Shown here in pieces: positions 13,637-20,781 of a DNA stretch of 29,049 bases. Position 1 is the first letter of the stretch. The number at the start of each line of letters is the position of its first letter. The notes beneath the pieces were generated by a model, which did no database searches, was not told where the DNA came from, and was given only the letters and a program-made list of their open reading frames with translations. The DNA lies in assembly GCA_964406575.1 (NCBI GenBank), contig CAYOSH010000042.1:1-29049 (forward strand), written 5' to 3'. The DNA is from WTAW01 sp964406575. Its GTDB lineage: Bacteria; Acidobacteriota; Aminicenantia; Aminicenantales; Aminicenantaceae. The position numbers and the translations under genes are program-made.

Positions 13637-16075
13637 ATGGTGAACTCAAAAAAAAGCAAAACTGCATCCCAAGGCTCGGCCATCGATGTCGCTGTTTTTG
13701 GCGTTGTCCAGGGCGTCGGATTCCGCCCCTTTGTCTATCGCATCGCCCGGGAGCTCGGCTACACCGGCTGGGTCAAAAATATAGGCCGGGGCGTAGAGAT
13801 CCACCTGGAATCCAGATCCAACACAGATTTTGAGGATTTTTTCACCACCTTCAAAAGGGCCATGCCCCCTCTCGCCCAAGTCGAGGACATCCGAATATCC
13901 CGAGCTCGATTCCTCAACCGCAGAGATTTTGTCATTAAGAAAACCAAAAAGGGCGGGAGCTTTGTCTTCATATCTCCGGATATTTCCATTTGCGGGAACT
14001 GCAGAGCGGAGATGATGACTCCCCAAGACAGGCGTTATCATTATCCCTTCATCAATTGCACCGACTGTGGACCCCGCTACACGATCGTCGAGGATCTCCC
14101 CTATGACCGAGAACAGACCACGATGAAGAGCTTCAACATGTGTCGCAACTGCCGCAAAGAGTACGAAAACCCTCTGGACAGAAGATATCATGCCCAACCC
14201 ATTGCCTGCCCTGTGTGCGGACCTCAGGTCACGCTGATCAAGGTCAGGACTCACAAGGAAATCAAAGGCGGCATAATGAGGGCGGCGTCTCTAATCAAAG
14301 AGGGAAAGATCCTGGCGATCAAAGGGCTTGGAGGATTCCATCTGGCCTGTGATCCCTTCAATCCCGATGCCGTAAAGCGGTTGAGACAGATCAAGGAGCG
14401 CCGGACAAAACCCCTGGCACTGATGGCCCGGGATCTCGCCACCATTAAAGAATACGCAGAGGTCGACCCTTCCGAGGAGGTGCAGCTCCTCTCTGCGCGG
14501 CGCCCGATCGTGCTTCTTCAAAAGATAAAAGATATTCCCGGCATCGCGCCTCAGCTCAACGAGCTGGGATTTATGCTGCCCTACACGCCGCTTCATTATC
14601 TCTTGTTCGAAGAGATCGCCCTCATCGTCGCCACGAGCTCGAACAAAAAGGATTCTCCCATCATGAAGGATATCGAGGAAGGGATCGAAGAGCTCTGTGA
14701 TTACATTCTGACACACAACAGGCCCATCCATATGAGGGCAGACGATTCGGTCATGAAGATTGTTGGAGACGGCCCTCTTTTTATGCGGCGCGCGCGCGGT
14801 TACGTTCCCTTCCCCCAGCAGGTCCCTAAAGCTCTCGAATCTCCCCATCATGTGCTCGCTCTGGGGGGTGAGCTCAAAGACACGATATCCATCTACAAGA
14901 ATGGATATGTTGTGACAAGTCAATTCCTCGGTGACCTCGATGATTACCGAAATTTTTCATATTTTGAGGAAACCATAGGGCATCTTGTGCGATTATTCGA
15001 GCTAAAGCCGAAAATTGTGGTCTCTGACCTCCACCCGAATTTTCATACGACACGTTATGCACAAAGATCGGGAGCACGACACATCCAGGTCCAGCATCAC
15101 TATGCGCATGTGCTGGCGGCATTGCTGGAACACAAGGTCTCCCCTGGTCAAAAAAGAGTTTTGGGCGTGTCCTTAGATGGGTATGGATACGGTGAGGACG
15201 GCACCGCCTGGGGCGCAGAATTTCTCCTGGCGGATTATGCCGGCTACGAGAGGTACGCGCATTTCAAATACGTCCCTCTCCCGGGGAGGGATCTGGCCGC
15301 AAAACAGCCCTGGCGGATGGCGATGTCTTATGTGTACGACACCTATGGGGAAAGGGGCATAGTGAGTGAAAGGATCCCGGAGCTCAAGAGTCTCAAAAAA
15401 ATCAGCGCAAGGGAGAGAAAAGGCGTCCTGGAGATGATCAAACGGGACGTCAACAGCCCTATGGCATCCAGCTGCGGACGGCTGTTCGATGCTGTATCGT
15501 ATCTTGTGGGGCTGGCGCCGAGAGAGATGGAATTTGAAGCGGAAGCGCCTATGAGGCTGGAATCAGCGGCCGCACAGAGCATTCGGGGGAGTTACAGGTT
15601 CGTTATCACTCATAATAGTAAGCCCGCGCCCCAAAATGATGTAGGGTCCGGTCCCCGATCGGTCCAAACGGCGCAGGGAGATGTACAGTCCGGTCCCAGA
15701 ACGGACCGAATAGCTCAGCTCTCCCCTTTTCAGATCAGTTTCACCCCGACGATCAAAGCCATTTTGCAGGATATGACTCGGGGAGTTCCTGTGGCGCACA
15801 TCTCCGCTAAATTCCACAACACCTTGGCACGGGTGATCCTCACTGTAGCAGAGCGAGCAAAAAAAGAACACAACATTGATACGGTTGTTTTAACGGGCGG
15901 TGTTTTCCTCAACAAAAGACTTCTCACAACCACCCTGAATCTTCTGGATCGAAAGGGATTCAAAACGCTCCGCCCCACTGTTTACTCCCCCAACGATGAA
16001 TCTATTTCTGTCGGGCAGATCGCCTATGCTTTAAATCTTCTCCACGCGGACTTTGATTCCGCCGATGAAGCGTAG
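13637..16075 (+). CDS. hypF: carbamoyltransferase HypF for [NiFe]-hydrogenase maturation
   Basis: 812 residues, larger than the usual 750-780. The domains run in order: acylphosphatase (FGVVQGVGFRPFVYRIA, 21-37); two zinc fingers (C119, C122, C141, C144 and C169, C172, C191, C194); a YrdC-like domain beginning near KEGKILAIKGLGGFHLAC; and a C-terminal Kae1-like carbamoyl-transfer domain (HHYAH, SLDGYGYGEDGTAWGAEF, VVLTGGVFLNK). HypF makes the carbamoyl group that HypE converts to the cyanide ligands of the NiFe site. Residues 668-695 are two 14-residue repeats copied from a palindromic element, in a loop between PFQI-type strands. The frame remains intact. No other hyp or hydrogenase gene is in the window. 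The start is uncertain (TTG 13616, ATG 13637, GTG 13640). Confidence 0.95.
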   Translation: MVNSKKSKTASQGSAIDVAVFGVVQGVGFRPFVYRIARELGYTGWVKNIGRGVEIHLESRSNTDFEDFFTTFKRAMPPLAQVEDIRISRARFLNRRDFVIKKTKKGGSFVFISPDISICGNCRAEMMTPQDRRYHYPFINCTDCGPRYTIVEDLPYDREQTTMKSFNMCRNCRKEYENPLDRRYHAQPIACPVCGPQVTLIKVRTHKEIKGGIMRAASLIKEGKILAIKGLGGFHLACDPFNPDAVKRLRQIKERRTKPLALMARDLATIKEYAEVDPSEEVQLLSARRPIVLLQKIKDIPGIAPQLNELGFMLPYTPLHYLLFEEIALIVATSSNKKDSPIMKDIEEGIEELCDYILTHNRPIHMRADDSVMKIVGDGPLFMRRARGYVPFPQQVPKALESPHHVLALGGELKDTISIYKNGYVVTSQFLGDLDDYRNFSYFEETIGHLVRLFELKPKIVVSDLHPNFHTTRYAQRSGARHIQVQHHYAHVLAALLEHKVSPGQKRVLGVSLDGYGYGEDGTAWGAEFLLADYAGYERYAHFKYVPLPGRDLAAKQPWRMAMSYVYDTYGERGIVSERIPELKSLKKISARERKGVLEMIKRDVNSPMASSCGRLFDAVSYLVGLAPREMEFEAEAPMRLESAAAQSIRGSYRFVITHNSKPAPQNDVGSGPRSVQTAQGDVQSGPRTDRIAQLSPFQISFTPTIKAILQDMTRGVPVAHISAKFHNTLARVILTVAERAKKEHNIDTVVLTGGVFLNKRLLTTTLNLLDRKGFKTLRPTVYSPNDESISVGQIAYALNLLHADFDSADEA
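15638..15721. repeat. palindromic repeat pair inserted in frame in hypF
   Basis: Two 42-bp units (15638-15679 and 15680-15721) encode DVGSGPRSVQTAQG and DVQSGPRTDRIAQL. On the minus strand they carry hairpins of the family at 24-132. Over the 27-bp hairpin-plus-tail, unit 1 matches 22 bases of the intergenic copy, including the CCCTACAT tail. The period is 42 bp here against 44 bp in the intergenic array, so the coding copies keep frame. Confidence 0.85.
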
Positions 16076-16795
16076 AATGCCGTTGATGATCAGGACCTCA
16101 AGGAAACCAAGCCCCGCAACAATCACAAATCCAAAAACACCTCCGAGAAGCCCAAAAACTATTCCACCGAGAAGCTTGCCCTGAATTTCCTGGAGAAATA
16201 GGGGAAAAAACTTGATCAAGCCAGAGAAATAAGGGGTTGTGCCCACAAACACACCGAAAAGCAACCCGAGAAAAAGCCCAAGAATTCCAGCAAAAAGGAA
16301 AAACGATGCAGGGCTTACCGCGTGAATGACCGTGTTCGGGCTGTTCTCCTCTACGAACGGCATCTTGCTATCAAAACTCACTTCCTTGATCTCGCCGATG
16401 GATGCAAAGGCCTTTGTCTCGCCCGAGCAGGTGGGGCATTCCTGTGAAGGGTCCTCGAGTTTTGTCCCGCACTCCGGGCATATGTGTATCTTATCCCCCA
16501 GGTTTCCCCCACAATACTCGCAGGTCATCGTTTCAAAATCATTCTCATAGCCACAGTATATGCAAATGGCCTTTCCCTCCTGGATAGAGGGAGGCTGAGC
16601 TTCGACCCATCTTTTCCCGTCAAAATAATACCATTTCCCTGTACGTGCTCCGATAGTCCAGCACTTTCCTTCGGGATCCTTGAGTCGGAGCTTTCGCAGA
16701 TTCTCCTTGTATTCCCGTTGGGAGATTCTCTTCTGTTTGAATTTGCGGCTGAGAAGGTTGAATTCTCTCTCAATGTCAACGAACTGTTTGTCCAT
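16031..16795 (-). CDS. zinc-ribbon membrane protein of unknown function
   Basis: 254 residues. The N-terminal helix-rich part (1-40) is followed by a WTIGARTGKWYYFDGKRWV segment resembling the small aromatic domain often placed before zinc ribbons. Four CxxC pairs then form two zinc ribbons (C78/C81 with C92/C95; C106/C109 with C120/C123). The C-terminal 90 residues are glycine-rich and hydrophobic, with two or three membrane helices. It may be a membrane sensor or scaffold; no function can be named. Its last 45 bp overlap the end of hypF on the opposite strand. ATG at 16795 has no Shine-Dalgarno, but a TATAAT lies nine bases upstream. Confidence 0.8.
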   Translation of the reverse strand: MDKQFVDIEREFNLLSRKFKQKRISQREYKENLRKLRLKDPEGKCWTIGARTGKWYYFDGKRWVEAQPPSIQEGKAICIYCGYENDFETMTCEYCGGNLGDKIHICPECGTKLEDPSQECPTCSGETKAFASIGEIKEVSFDSKMPFVEENSPNTVIHAVSPASFFLFAGILGLFLGLLFGVFVGTTPYFSGLIKFFPLFLQEIQGKLLGGIVFGLLGGVFGFVIVAGLGFLEVLIINGILRFIGGIKVRVEKI

Positions 16796-16804
16796 TTTTG
16801 CAAT

Positions 16805-16834
16805 ATTATATTCAAAAAAAATAGGGACAGGCAA
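16805..16834 (-). promoter_or_regulatory. promoter of the zinc-ribbon gene, very short leader
   Basis: Read leftward, TTGCCT (16834-16829), an 18-bp spacer and a perfect TATAAT (16810-16805) are followed after nine bases by the ATG at 16795. Transcription would start within a few bases of the start codon, suggesting leaderless translation. Confidence 0.5.
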
Positions 16835-16889
16835 CTCTTTTCTCTACATCAAAAGCGTTTCCAAATCCGTAATGAACGATATCCGAATA

Positions 16890-17031
16890 TCCCAATCGGT
16901 GGTTGAGAAAACCGTGAGAAGGGCTGTACGGGCAAGGTACATCTCCCGAGAGAGATGTGAGGGAAGCCCGGAACCGAGCGAAGTTTCCTCGCTGGGGAAA
17001 CTAAGCGTGTTTTCCCAATCACCGATTGGGA
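16890..17031. repeat. 142-bp inverted-repeat element with structured interior
   Basis: The arms at 16890-16912 and 17009-17031 are inverted copies matching at 21 of 23 positions (TCCCAATCGGTG at the outer ends). The 96 bp between them hold further hairpins, for example ACATCTC / GAGATGT and AGTTTCC / GGGAAACT. The gap between the zinc-ribbon and protease genes (16796-17295) has no supported gene. The element could be a small non-autonomous transposable element or a structured RNA. Confidence 0.65.
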
Positions 17032-17237
17032 CATTCAATAACGCATCTTGTATTAATGTATCGTGTCCATTTTCCGGGTGCATTTTCTGCGGTAAAATTG
17101 CTGATCGGCGTAAGTTATTTATTTTCAACGAATTATTTAAGTTATTCATATTAAACAAGTTACATCATATGCCCAACTTTTGTGCAATCTGTTGTATGTG
17201 TCAGAAATTTCGAAATTTCGGCTCAAAATCACGCCAA

Positions 17238-17257
17238 TTTTCCACAAGTTTTCCACA
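17238..17257 (+). other. two TTTTCCACA boxes 11 bp apart
   Basis: TTTTCCACA occurs at 17238-17246 and 17249-17257, one base off the DnaA-box consensus TTATCCACA and spaced by about one helical turn. An AT-rich stretch lies at 17105-17165. No dnaA, dnaN, parAB or other origin-associated gene is nearby, so this is a sequence observation, not an origin call. Confidence 0.3.
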
Positions 17258-17295
17258 GATTCTGTGCAAAACTTTCAGGCGCTATTTTCCCCTGG

Positions 17296-18294
17296 TCACC
17301 GTCCTAAAATGCCCGTTCCCCTCACCAGATCGAGCAAACTTCCCCCTTTCACCGGATCGGGAATAAATGAAAATATAAAGATCAGAACGACCAGTACAGC
17401 GATCCACCGTCTTCCCTCTGATATGGATATATCCTCATCCCAAATGCGGGGATGCTTCAGCCCGATAAACCCGATAAGGATCGCCCAGACAAACCACCCT
17501 ATCCAGAAAAAAACACCCATCAACAAAAAGGCGCCTAAGACCGGCTTGGCAAATTTCCTCGACTTCTTTCCAAACACCGCATAGACGATATGGCCCCCGT
17601 CCAGCTGTCCGATAGGAAACAGATTGAGCGCTGTCACCAACGCACCCACCCATCCGGCAAAAGCTACAGGGTGGAGGATCAAGTCAAAATTTTCGGGCGC
17701 TCCTCTAAAGAAGATATCACCCAACAGCTTGAACAGAAGCGGCTCTCCAAAAATAATGCTCCCCTCCTGCGGAATATGCGGCACGGCTTTCGAGAGGGAG
17801 AGCCCGTACACCAGTGCCGGCAAAGCCAAAATAAACCCGGCCAGAGGTCCTGCCACTCCCACATCGAAGAGCTGCTGTTTACGCGTAATGGGAGAGCGGA
17901 TCTTGATGAACGCTCCCATCGTCCCGATAGGACTCGGCGGCGGAAAAGGAATGAAGTACGGAAGAGTCGCATCGATCCTATACCATCGGCACGTCAGATA
18001 GTGACCCATCTCATGGGCCAGCAAAATCCCTATGAGCACCACGGCATACATGATACTCAATGCTAAAACATCGGGATCTAAAAAATCCCGGAGGCCGACC
18101 GTGCCGATGGAATTATTGACGATCTTATCCGCATACACATAGTTGACGCTCCAGGTCAAGCCCACAAAGAAACTGGACACCACGGTGATAACAAAAAGCA
18201 GAACATTCAACCATGTCCGCTGCTTCGCAAAAAAGGACATGGCCCTGGGCTCCTGATACTGCGGGGCCTGAACTTGTTTGATCTCTTCTTCCAT
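17296..18294 (-). CDS. site-2-protease-type M50 intramembrane metallopeptidase
   Basis: 332 residues with about seven hydrophobic segments. Zinc is held by H94 and H98 of HEMGH (E95 catalytic) and D232 in LNLFPIGQLDGGH. The FIPFPPPSPIGTMGAFI segment following the first motif and the VGVAGPLAGF membrane helix are characteristic of the bacterial/plant S2P-like group without a PDZ domain. Such enzymes cut membrane-bound regulators within the bilayer. The substrate is not evident; no anti-sigma factor gene adjoins it. It reads leftward and may be single; there is no clear Shine-Dalgarno at the listed start, and an upstream promoter is not obvious. Confidence 0.92.
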   Translation of the reverse strand: MEEEIKQVQAPQYQEPRAMSFFAKQRTWLNVLLFVITVVSSFFVGLTWSVNYVYADKIVNNSIGTVGLRDFLDPDVLALSIMYAVVLIGILLAHEMGHYLTCRWYRIDATLPYFIPFPPPSPIGTMGAFIKIRSPITRKQQLFDVGVAGPLAGFILALPALVYGLSLSKAVPHIPQEGSIIFGEPLLFKLLGDIFFRGAPENFDLILHPVAFAGWVGALVTALNLFPIGQLDGGHIVYAVFGKKSRKFAKPVLGAFLLMGVFFWIGWFVWAILIGFIGLKHPRIWDEDISISEGRRWIAVLVVLIFIFSFIPDPVKGGSLLDLVRGTGILGR

Positions 18295-18448
18295 CTTGTC
18301 CTACACAAAAAGTTCCATCAATCGATACAGTAATAATATTCCATACTGCTATACCATATTAAATGTGTTCTATCATTCACGTGCCCTGACCCATCTGTCC
18401 GACACTCAACACTGTTGACCTTACTATTACAAAAACTCGGCCTCACTA

Positions 18449-18480
18449 TAAAAAAAATAGGAGTGATGGATATCACTCCC
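18449..18480 (-). terminator. Rho-independent terminator of the ferredoxin gene
   Basis: Read leftward, a perfect 8-bp stem GGAGTGAT / ATCACTCC with a four-base loop (18479-18460) is followed by TATTTTTTT. It lies about 35 bp after the ferredoxin stop at 18515, in the expected place and orientation. Confidence 0.85.
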
Positions 18481-18514
18481 ATTCAATGTGTCGCTGATCG
18501 TGAAGACAGATGAA

Positions 18515-18757
18515 CTATGCGAGCTTCTTTGATTTCATCTCCAGTTCTTCTCTGGTCTCTTTATGCTCTGGATCGGGAACACATGCATCCACAGGGCAAA
18601 CGGCCGCACACTGAGACTCATCAAAATGCCCCACACACTCGGTGCACTTGTCCGGGTCGATCTCATAAATCTCATCTCCGGCAAAAATGGCCTGATTAGG
18701 ACATTCAGGCTCGCACGCTCCACAATTAATACATTCTTCATTGATCATATAAGCCAT
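18515..18757 (-). CDS. 2[4Fe-4S] ferredoxin, Alvin (YfhL-like) type
   Basis: 80 residues with eight ligand cysteines: C9, C12, C15, C19-P and C38, C41, C50, C54-P. The second motif has the eight-residue insertion (CVGHFDESQC) and C-terminal extension that define the Allochromatium-type ferredoxins, which have clusters of very different, low potentials. It is a cytoplasmic electron carrier and a plausible acceptor for the Kor complex, though that link is inferred. AGGAGG precedes the ATG and a strong terminator follows. It is a monocistronic gene. Confidence 0.94.
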   Translation of the reverse strand: MAYMINEECINCGACEPECPNQAIFAGDEIYEIDPDKCTECVGHFDESQCAAVCPVDACVPDPEHKETREELEMKSKKLA

Positions 18758-18884
18758 CTTAGAACCTCCTCAAAATCTTATTATGAATGATTCATAAAAA
18801 CTACCAATGCACAAAGCCAAAATCCAGAATAACCATTTATTATATAAATTTAATAAAATTTTTCAATAAAACTTTTTTAAACTT

Positions 18885-19541
18885 TTATTTTTTTCCCTCG
18901 AGCGCCAACACTTTGGCCGAAGCATCATACCCAAAATACGTCTCTGCAAATTCCTCTTTAAGACGTTTATACAATGTCAGAGCCTCCTCGATCTCTCCCT
19001 TTTCCTCATGAGCTTGAGCTTTATGAAACAGAATCACATCGAGAAAATACTCATCGGGATTTTCCACCTCCAGTTTTCCGTAGAGGGCTATAGCCTGGTC
19101 ATATTCCTTCTGATGGATGTAGGCCTGACCCATAAGATCCTGAGCCTGGTAATAGACTAAGTCCTTTGATCCTTTGGAGATCTCATCCAGATAAGACCGG
19201 GCTTTGGTAAAATCTTCCTTTTCAAACCAGTACTTTGCCAGCTCAAGATATCCGACGCGCGCAAATTTTCCTCGACCCGCCAATTCTTCGAGTTCTTCAA
19301 TCTTCTCCGGACTCTGCCTGATCTCAGAACTCAATGCCAAGATCTGGTCCAAAACCTGATTCTCTTTTTTCATATTCTGGGCACCGATCACCTGGACGAC
19401 GATGACTGCCAAAGCCAAGAGCAAGACGACGACTCCAGCATAAGAGAGCTCTTTCGTGTGTTCTCTCGAATAATCGACGATGTCGGTCATCGTCTTCTGG
19501 AATTTATCTTCCTTAAGATGTTTTCTCGTTGTTCTTTTCAT
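18885..19541 (-). CDS. membrane-anchored TPR protein, YfgM-like
   Basis: 218 residues: a short cytoplasmic N terminus, one membrane helix (about 34-52, YAGVVVLLLALAVIVVQVIG) and a periplasmic-side domain of TPR-like helical pairs (KYWFEKEDFTKARSYLDEI; AYIHQKEYDQAIALYGKLE; KAQAHEEKGEIEEALTLYK). This matches the YfgM/TPR_21 type, which works with SecYEG and periplasmic chaperones such as PpiD in outer-membrane protein biogenesis. It is single here, without bamB or engA beside it. A helical-repeat adaptor of other function is possible. An ATG at 19541 follows an AGGAG a few bases upstream. Confidence 0.8.
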   Translation of the reverse strand: MKRTTRKHLKEDKFQKTMTDIVDYSREHTKELSYAGVVVLLLALAVIVVQVIGAQNMKKENQVLDQILALSSEIRQSPEKIEELEELAGRGKFARVGYLELAKYWFEKEDFTKARSYLDEISKGSKDLVYYQAQDLMGQAYIHQKEYDQAIALYGKLEVENPDEYFLDVILFHKAQAHEEKGEIEEALTLYKRLKEEFAETYFGYDASAKVLALEGKK

Positions 19542-19860
19542 CCTATCACTCCTCTAATATTTTATGGTCAGGCCTTATATCTCAGGATTTTTGCTTCATC
19601 CGACCTATATAGACTTTCATCTCATCTCATCACATCTCTACCTAATAAATAAAGATCGCATCCGATTATACCAAAATCCTCTCCATCCTGCATTATTCAG
19701 AAAAAATTGGGACACATTTCCAAATCTGTGACCGTCTGAACACAAGTTGGATCACTGAGCGATCAGATTCGATGATGGAGAAAAAAATCACCCCTCAAAT
19801 CACCCTAAGAGGCGATTTATATTGAAAAATTGTTCTGTCACACTGATGAGGCCTTGTTTG

Positions 19861-19932
19861 GCTGGCTGGGCAAGGTGCCAGCAGAGACAGGATCTTGCAT
19901 CTCGGCTTATGTGGGATTCCTTAACAGCCAGC
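19861..19932. repeat. GCTGGCTG hairpin copy A
   Basis: GCTGGCTG (19861-19868) and CAGCCAGC (19925-19932) form a perfect 8-bp stem around 56 bases. The 5' side continues GGCAAGG and the 3' side contains GGCTTA, both shared with copies B and C. Confidence 0.7.
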
Positions 19933-20005
19933 ATTTTTTGCCTTTCTCAAAACACAAAATTCCACTTTGAGCCTCCCCGGACGACTAAATTGATGACCTT
20001 GCGTT

Positions 20006-20064
20006 GCTGGCTGAGTAAGGTCCCTCCTGAGCAACCAAACCCTGGCTTAATCCTCACAGCCAGC
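20006..20064. repeat. GCTGGCTG hairpin copy B
   Basis: GCTGGCTG (20006-20013) and CAGCCAGC (20057-20064) pair around 43 bases. The flanks read GCTGGCTGAGTAAGG and GGCTTA...CAGCCAGCATTC, in the same orientation as copy A. Confidence 0.7.
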
Positions 20065-20244
20065 ATTCTATCTCCCTCCAAAGTTTACAACATCTGCCGC
20101 ATTCTGGATGTTCCCGATACTCAACCGTGATATCGGTATCAAAATGACAGAACCTCTCAAATGTCATTGCGCGGAATTCTGTTACAATTGGACATGCGGA
20201 TTCAGTTTAGAGCAAAAATCCCATACCTTTCAATGAGGTTGGAA

Positions 20245-20307
20245 GCTGGCTGTTGGGGGAAAATAAGCAAAAGGGGTTATGGTGTGGGTGAGGCTTGCCC
20301 AGCCAGC
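20245..20307. repeat. GCTGGCTG hairpin copy C, inverted
   Basis: GCTGGCTG (20245-20252) and CAGCCAGC (20300-20307) pair around 47 bases. On the minus strand it reads GCTGGCTGGGCAAGCC ... TGCTTA ... CAGCCAGC, so it is inverted relative to A and B. Confidence 0.7.
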
Positions 20308-20451
20308 ACAACAAGCGATTCTAAAATCGCACGAATGCCCAAAAAAAACAATCACCTCTAGCGGTGATATTCGGGGTGATTTTGCAATTCATCTGCAGGA
20401 GGCCGGCTCTTGTAGGTTGTAGGCGCTCCTGTGCGGATGTCAGCTGAGCAG

Positions 20452-20472
20452 ACTGGCAATACCAGTTTTTTT
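20452..20472 (+). terminator. weak terminator-like hairpin
   Basis: ACTGG, loop CAATA, CCAGT and a run of T residues. The stem is only 5 bp. It would stop any rightward transcript coming out of the 600-bp element before the next gene. Confidence 0.4.
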
Positions 20473-20781
20473 GAATCTTTTGGATTTCAGTCTAGGGGAA
20501 CCAGTCTTTATTTATGCCGAATTTGAAGGAACAGAGAAATAGTACAACCAATAAAAAACTATTCTTTCTTGGCTACGTATGAGTTAAGAGAAAAGATCAT
20601 AACTCAAAAAGAAAAGATATACTTAGGAGGGTGTTCATTAACACAAAAGAGCCACACAATAAGGTAACACAAAATCGTGTGGCGGGTGTTCAATCATTCT
20701 GAGACATTTAAAGGAGAAATTGGAAGTTCAATGTTGCATGTTTATATCACCGAGAAAAGAATTCGATCAAAGGAGAAGCCG

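Larger units (their letters stand above)
19784..20383. mobile_element. 600-bp gene-free element with 34-bp terminal hairpins
   Basis: Left end 19784-19817 and right end 20350-20383 are inverted copies matching at 27 of 34 positions (AAAATCACCCC outermost). Each end can also fold on itself through AATCACC / GGYGATT. Inside lie three GCTGGCTG hairpins and a 9-bp inverted match GTTCTGTCA (19832-19840) / TGACAGAAC (20145-20153). The frames that cross it look like chance. No target-site duplication was seen. It fills most of the 1.2-kb gene-free stretch 19542-20781; 19542-19783 holds nothing I can name. It may be a non-autonomous element or a non-coding RNA locus. Confidence 0.6.

Noticed and set aside
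15638..15721. HypF as a pseudogene disrupted by a repeat
   Set aside because: The insert keeps the reading frame, all zinc-finger cysteines and both catalytic regions are present, and no stop codon is introduced.
16913..17008. tRNA or intron domain within the inverted repeat
   Set aside because: The stems do not form a cloverleaf, no T-loop consensus is present, and no group II domain V pattern could be recognised.
16844..17158. Leftward 104-codon frame in the inverted-repeat region
   Set aside because: It is contained in the 142-bp repeat and its AT-rich flanks; no start signal and no family resemblance.
19861..20307. Integron attC sites
   Set aside because: The flanks lack the GTTRRRY and RYYYAAC core pair, there is no integrase gene, and no cassette-like reading frame lies between the copies.
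19822..20361. Open frames of 102 and 66 codons in the 600-bp element
   Set aside because: They cross the hairpin repeats, have no ribosome-binding site, and their translations show no domain-like composition.
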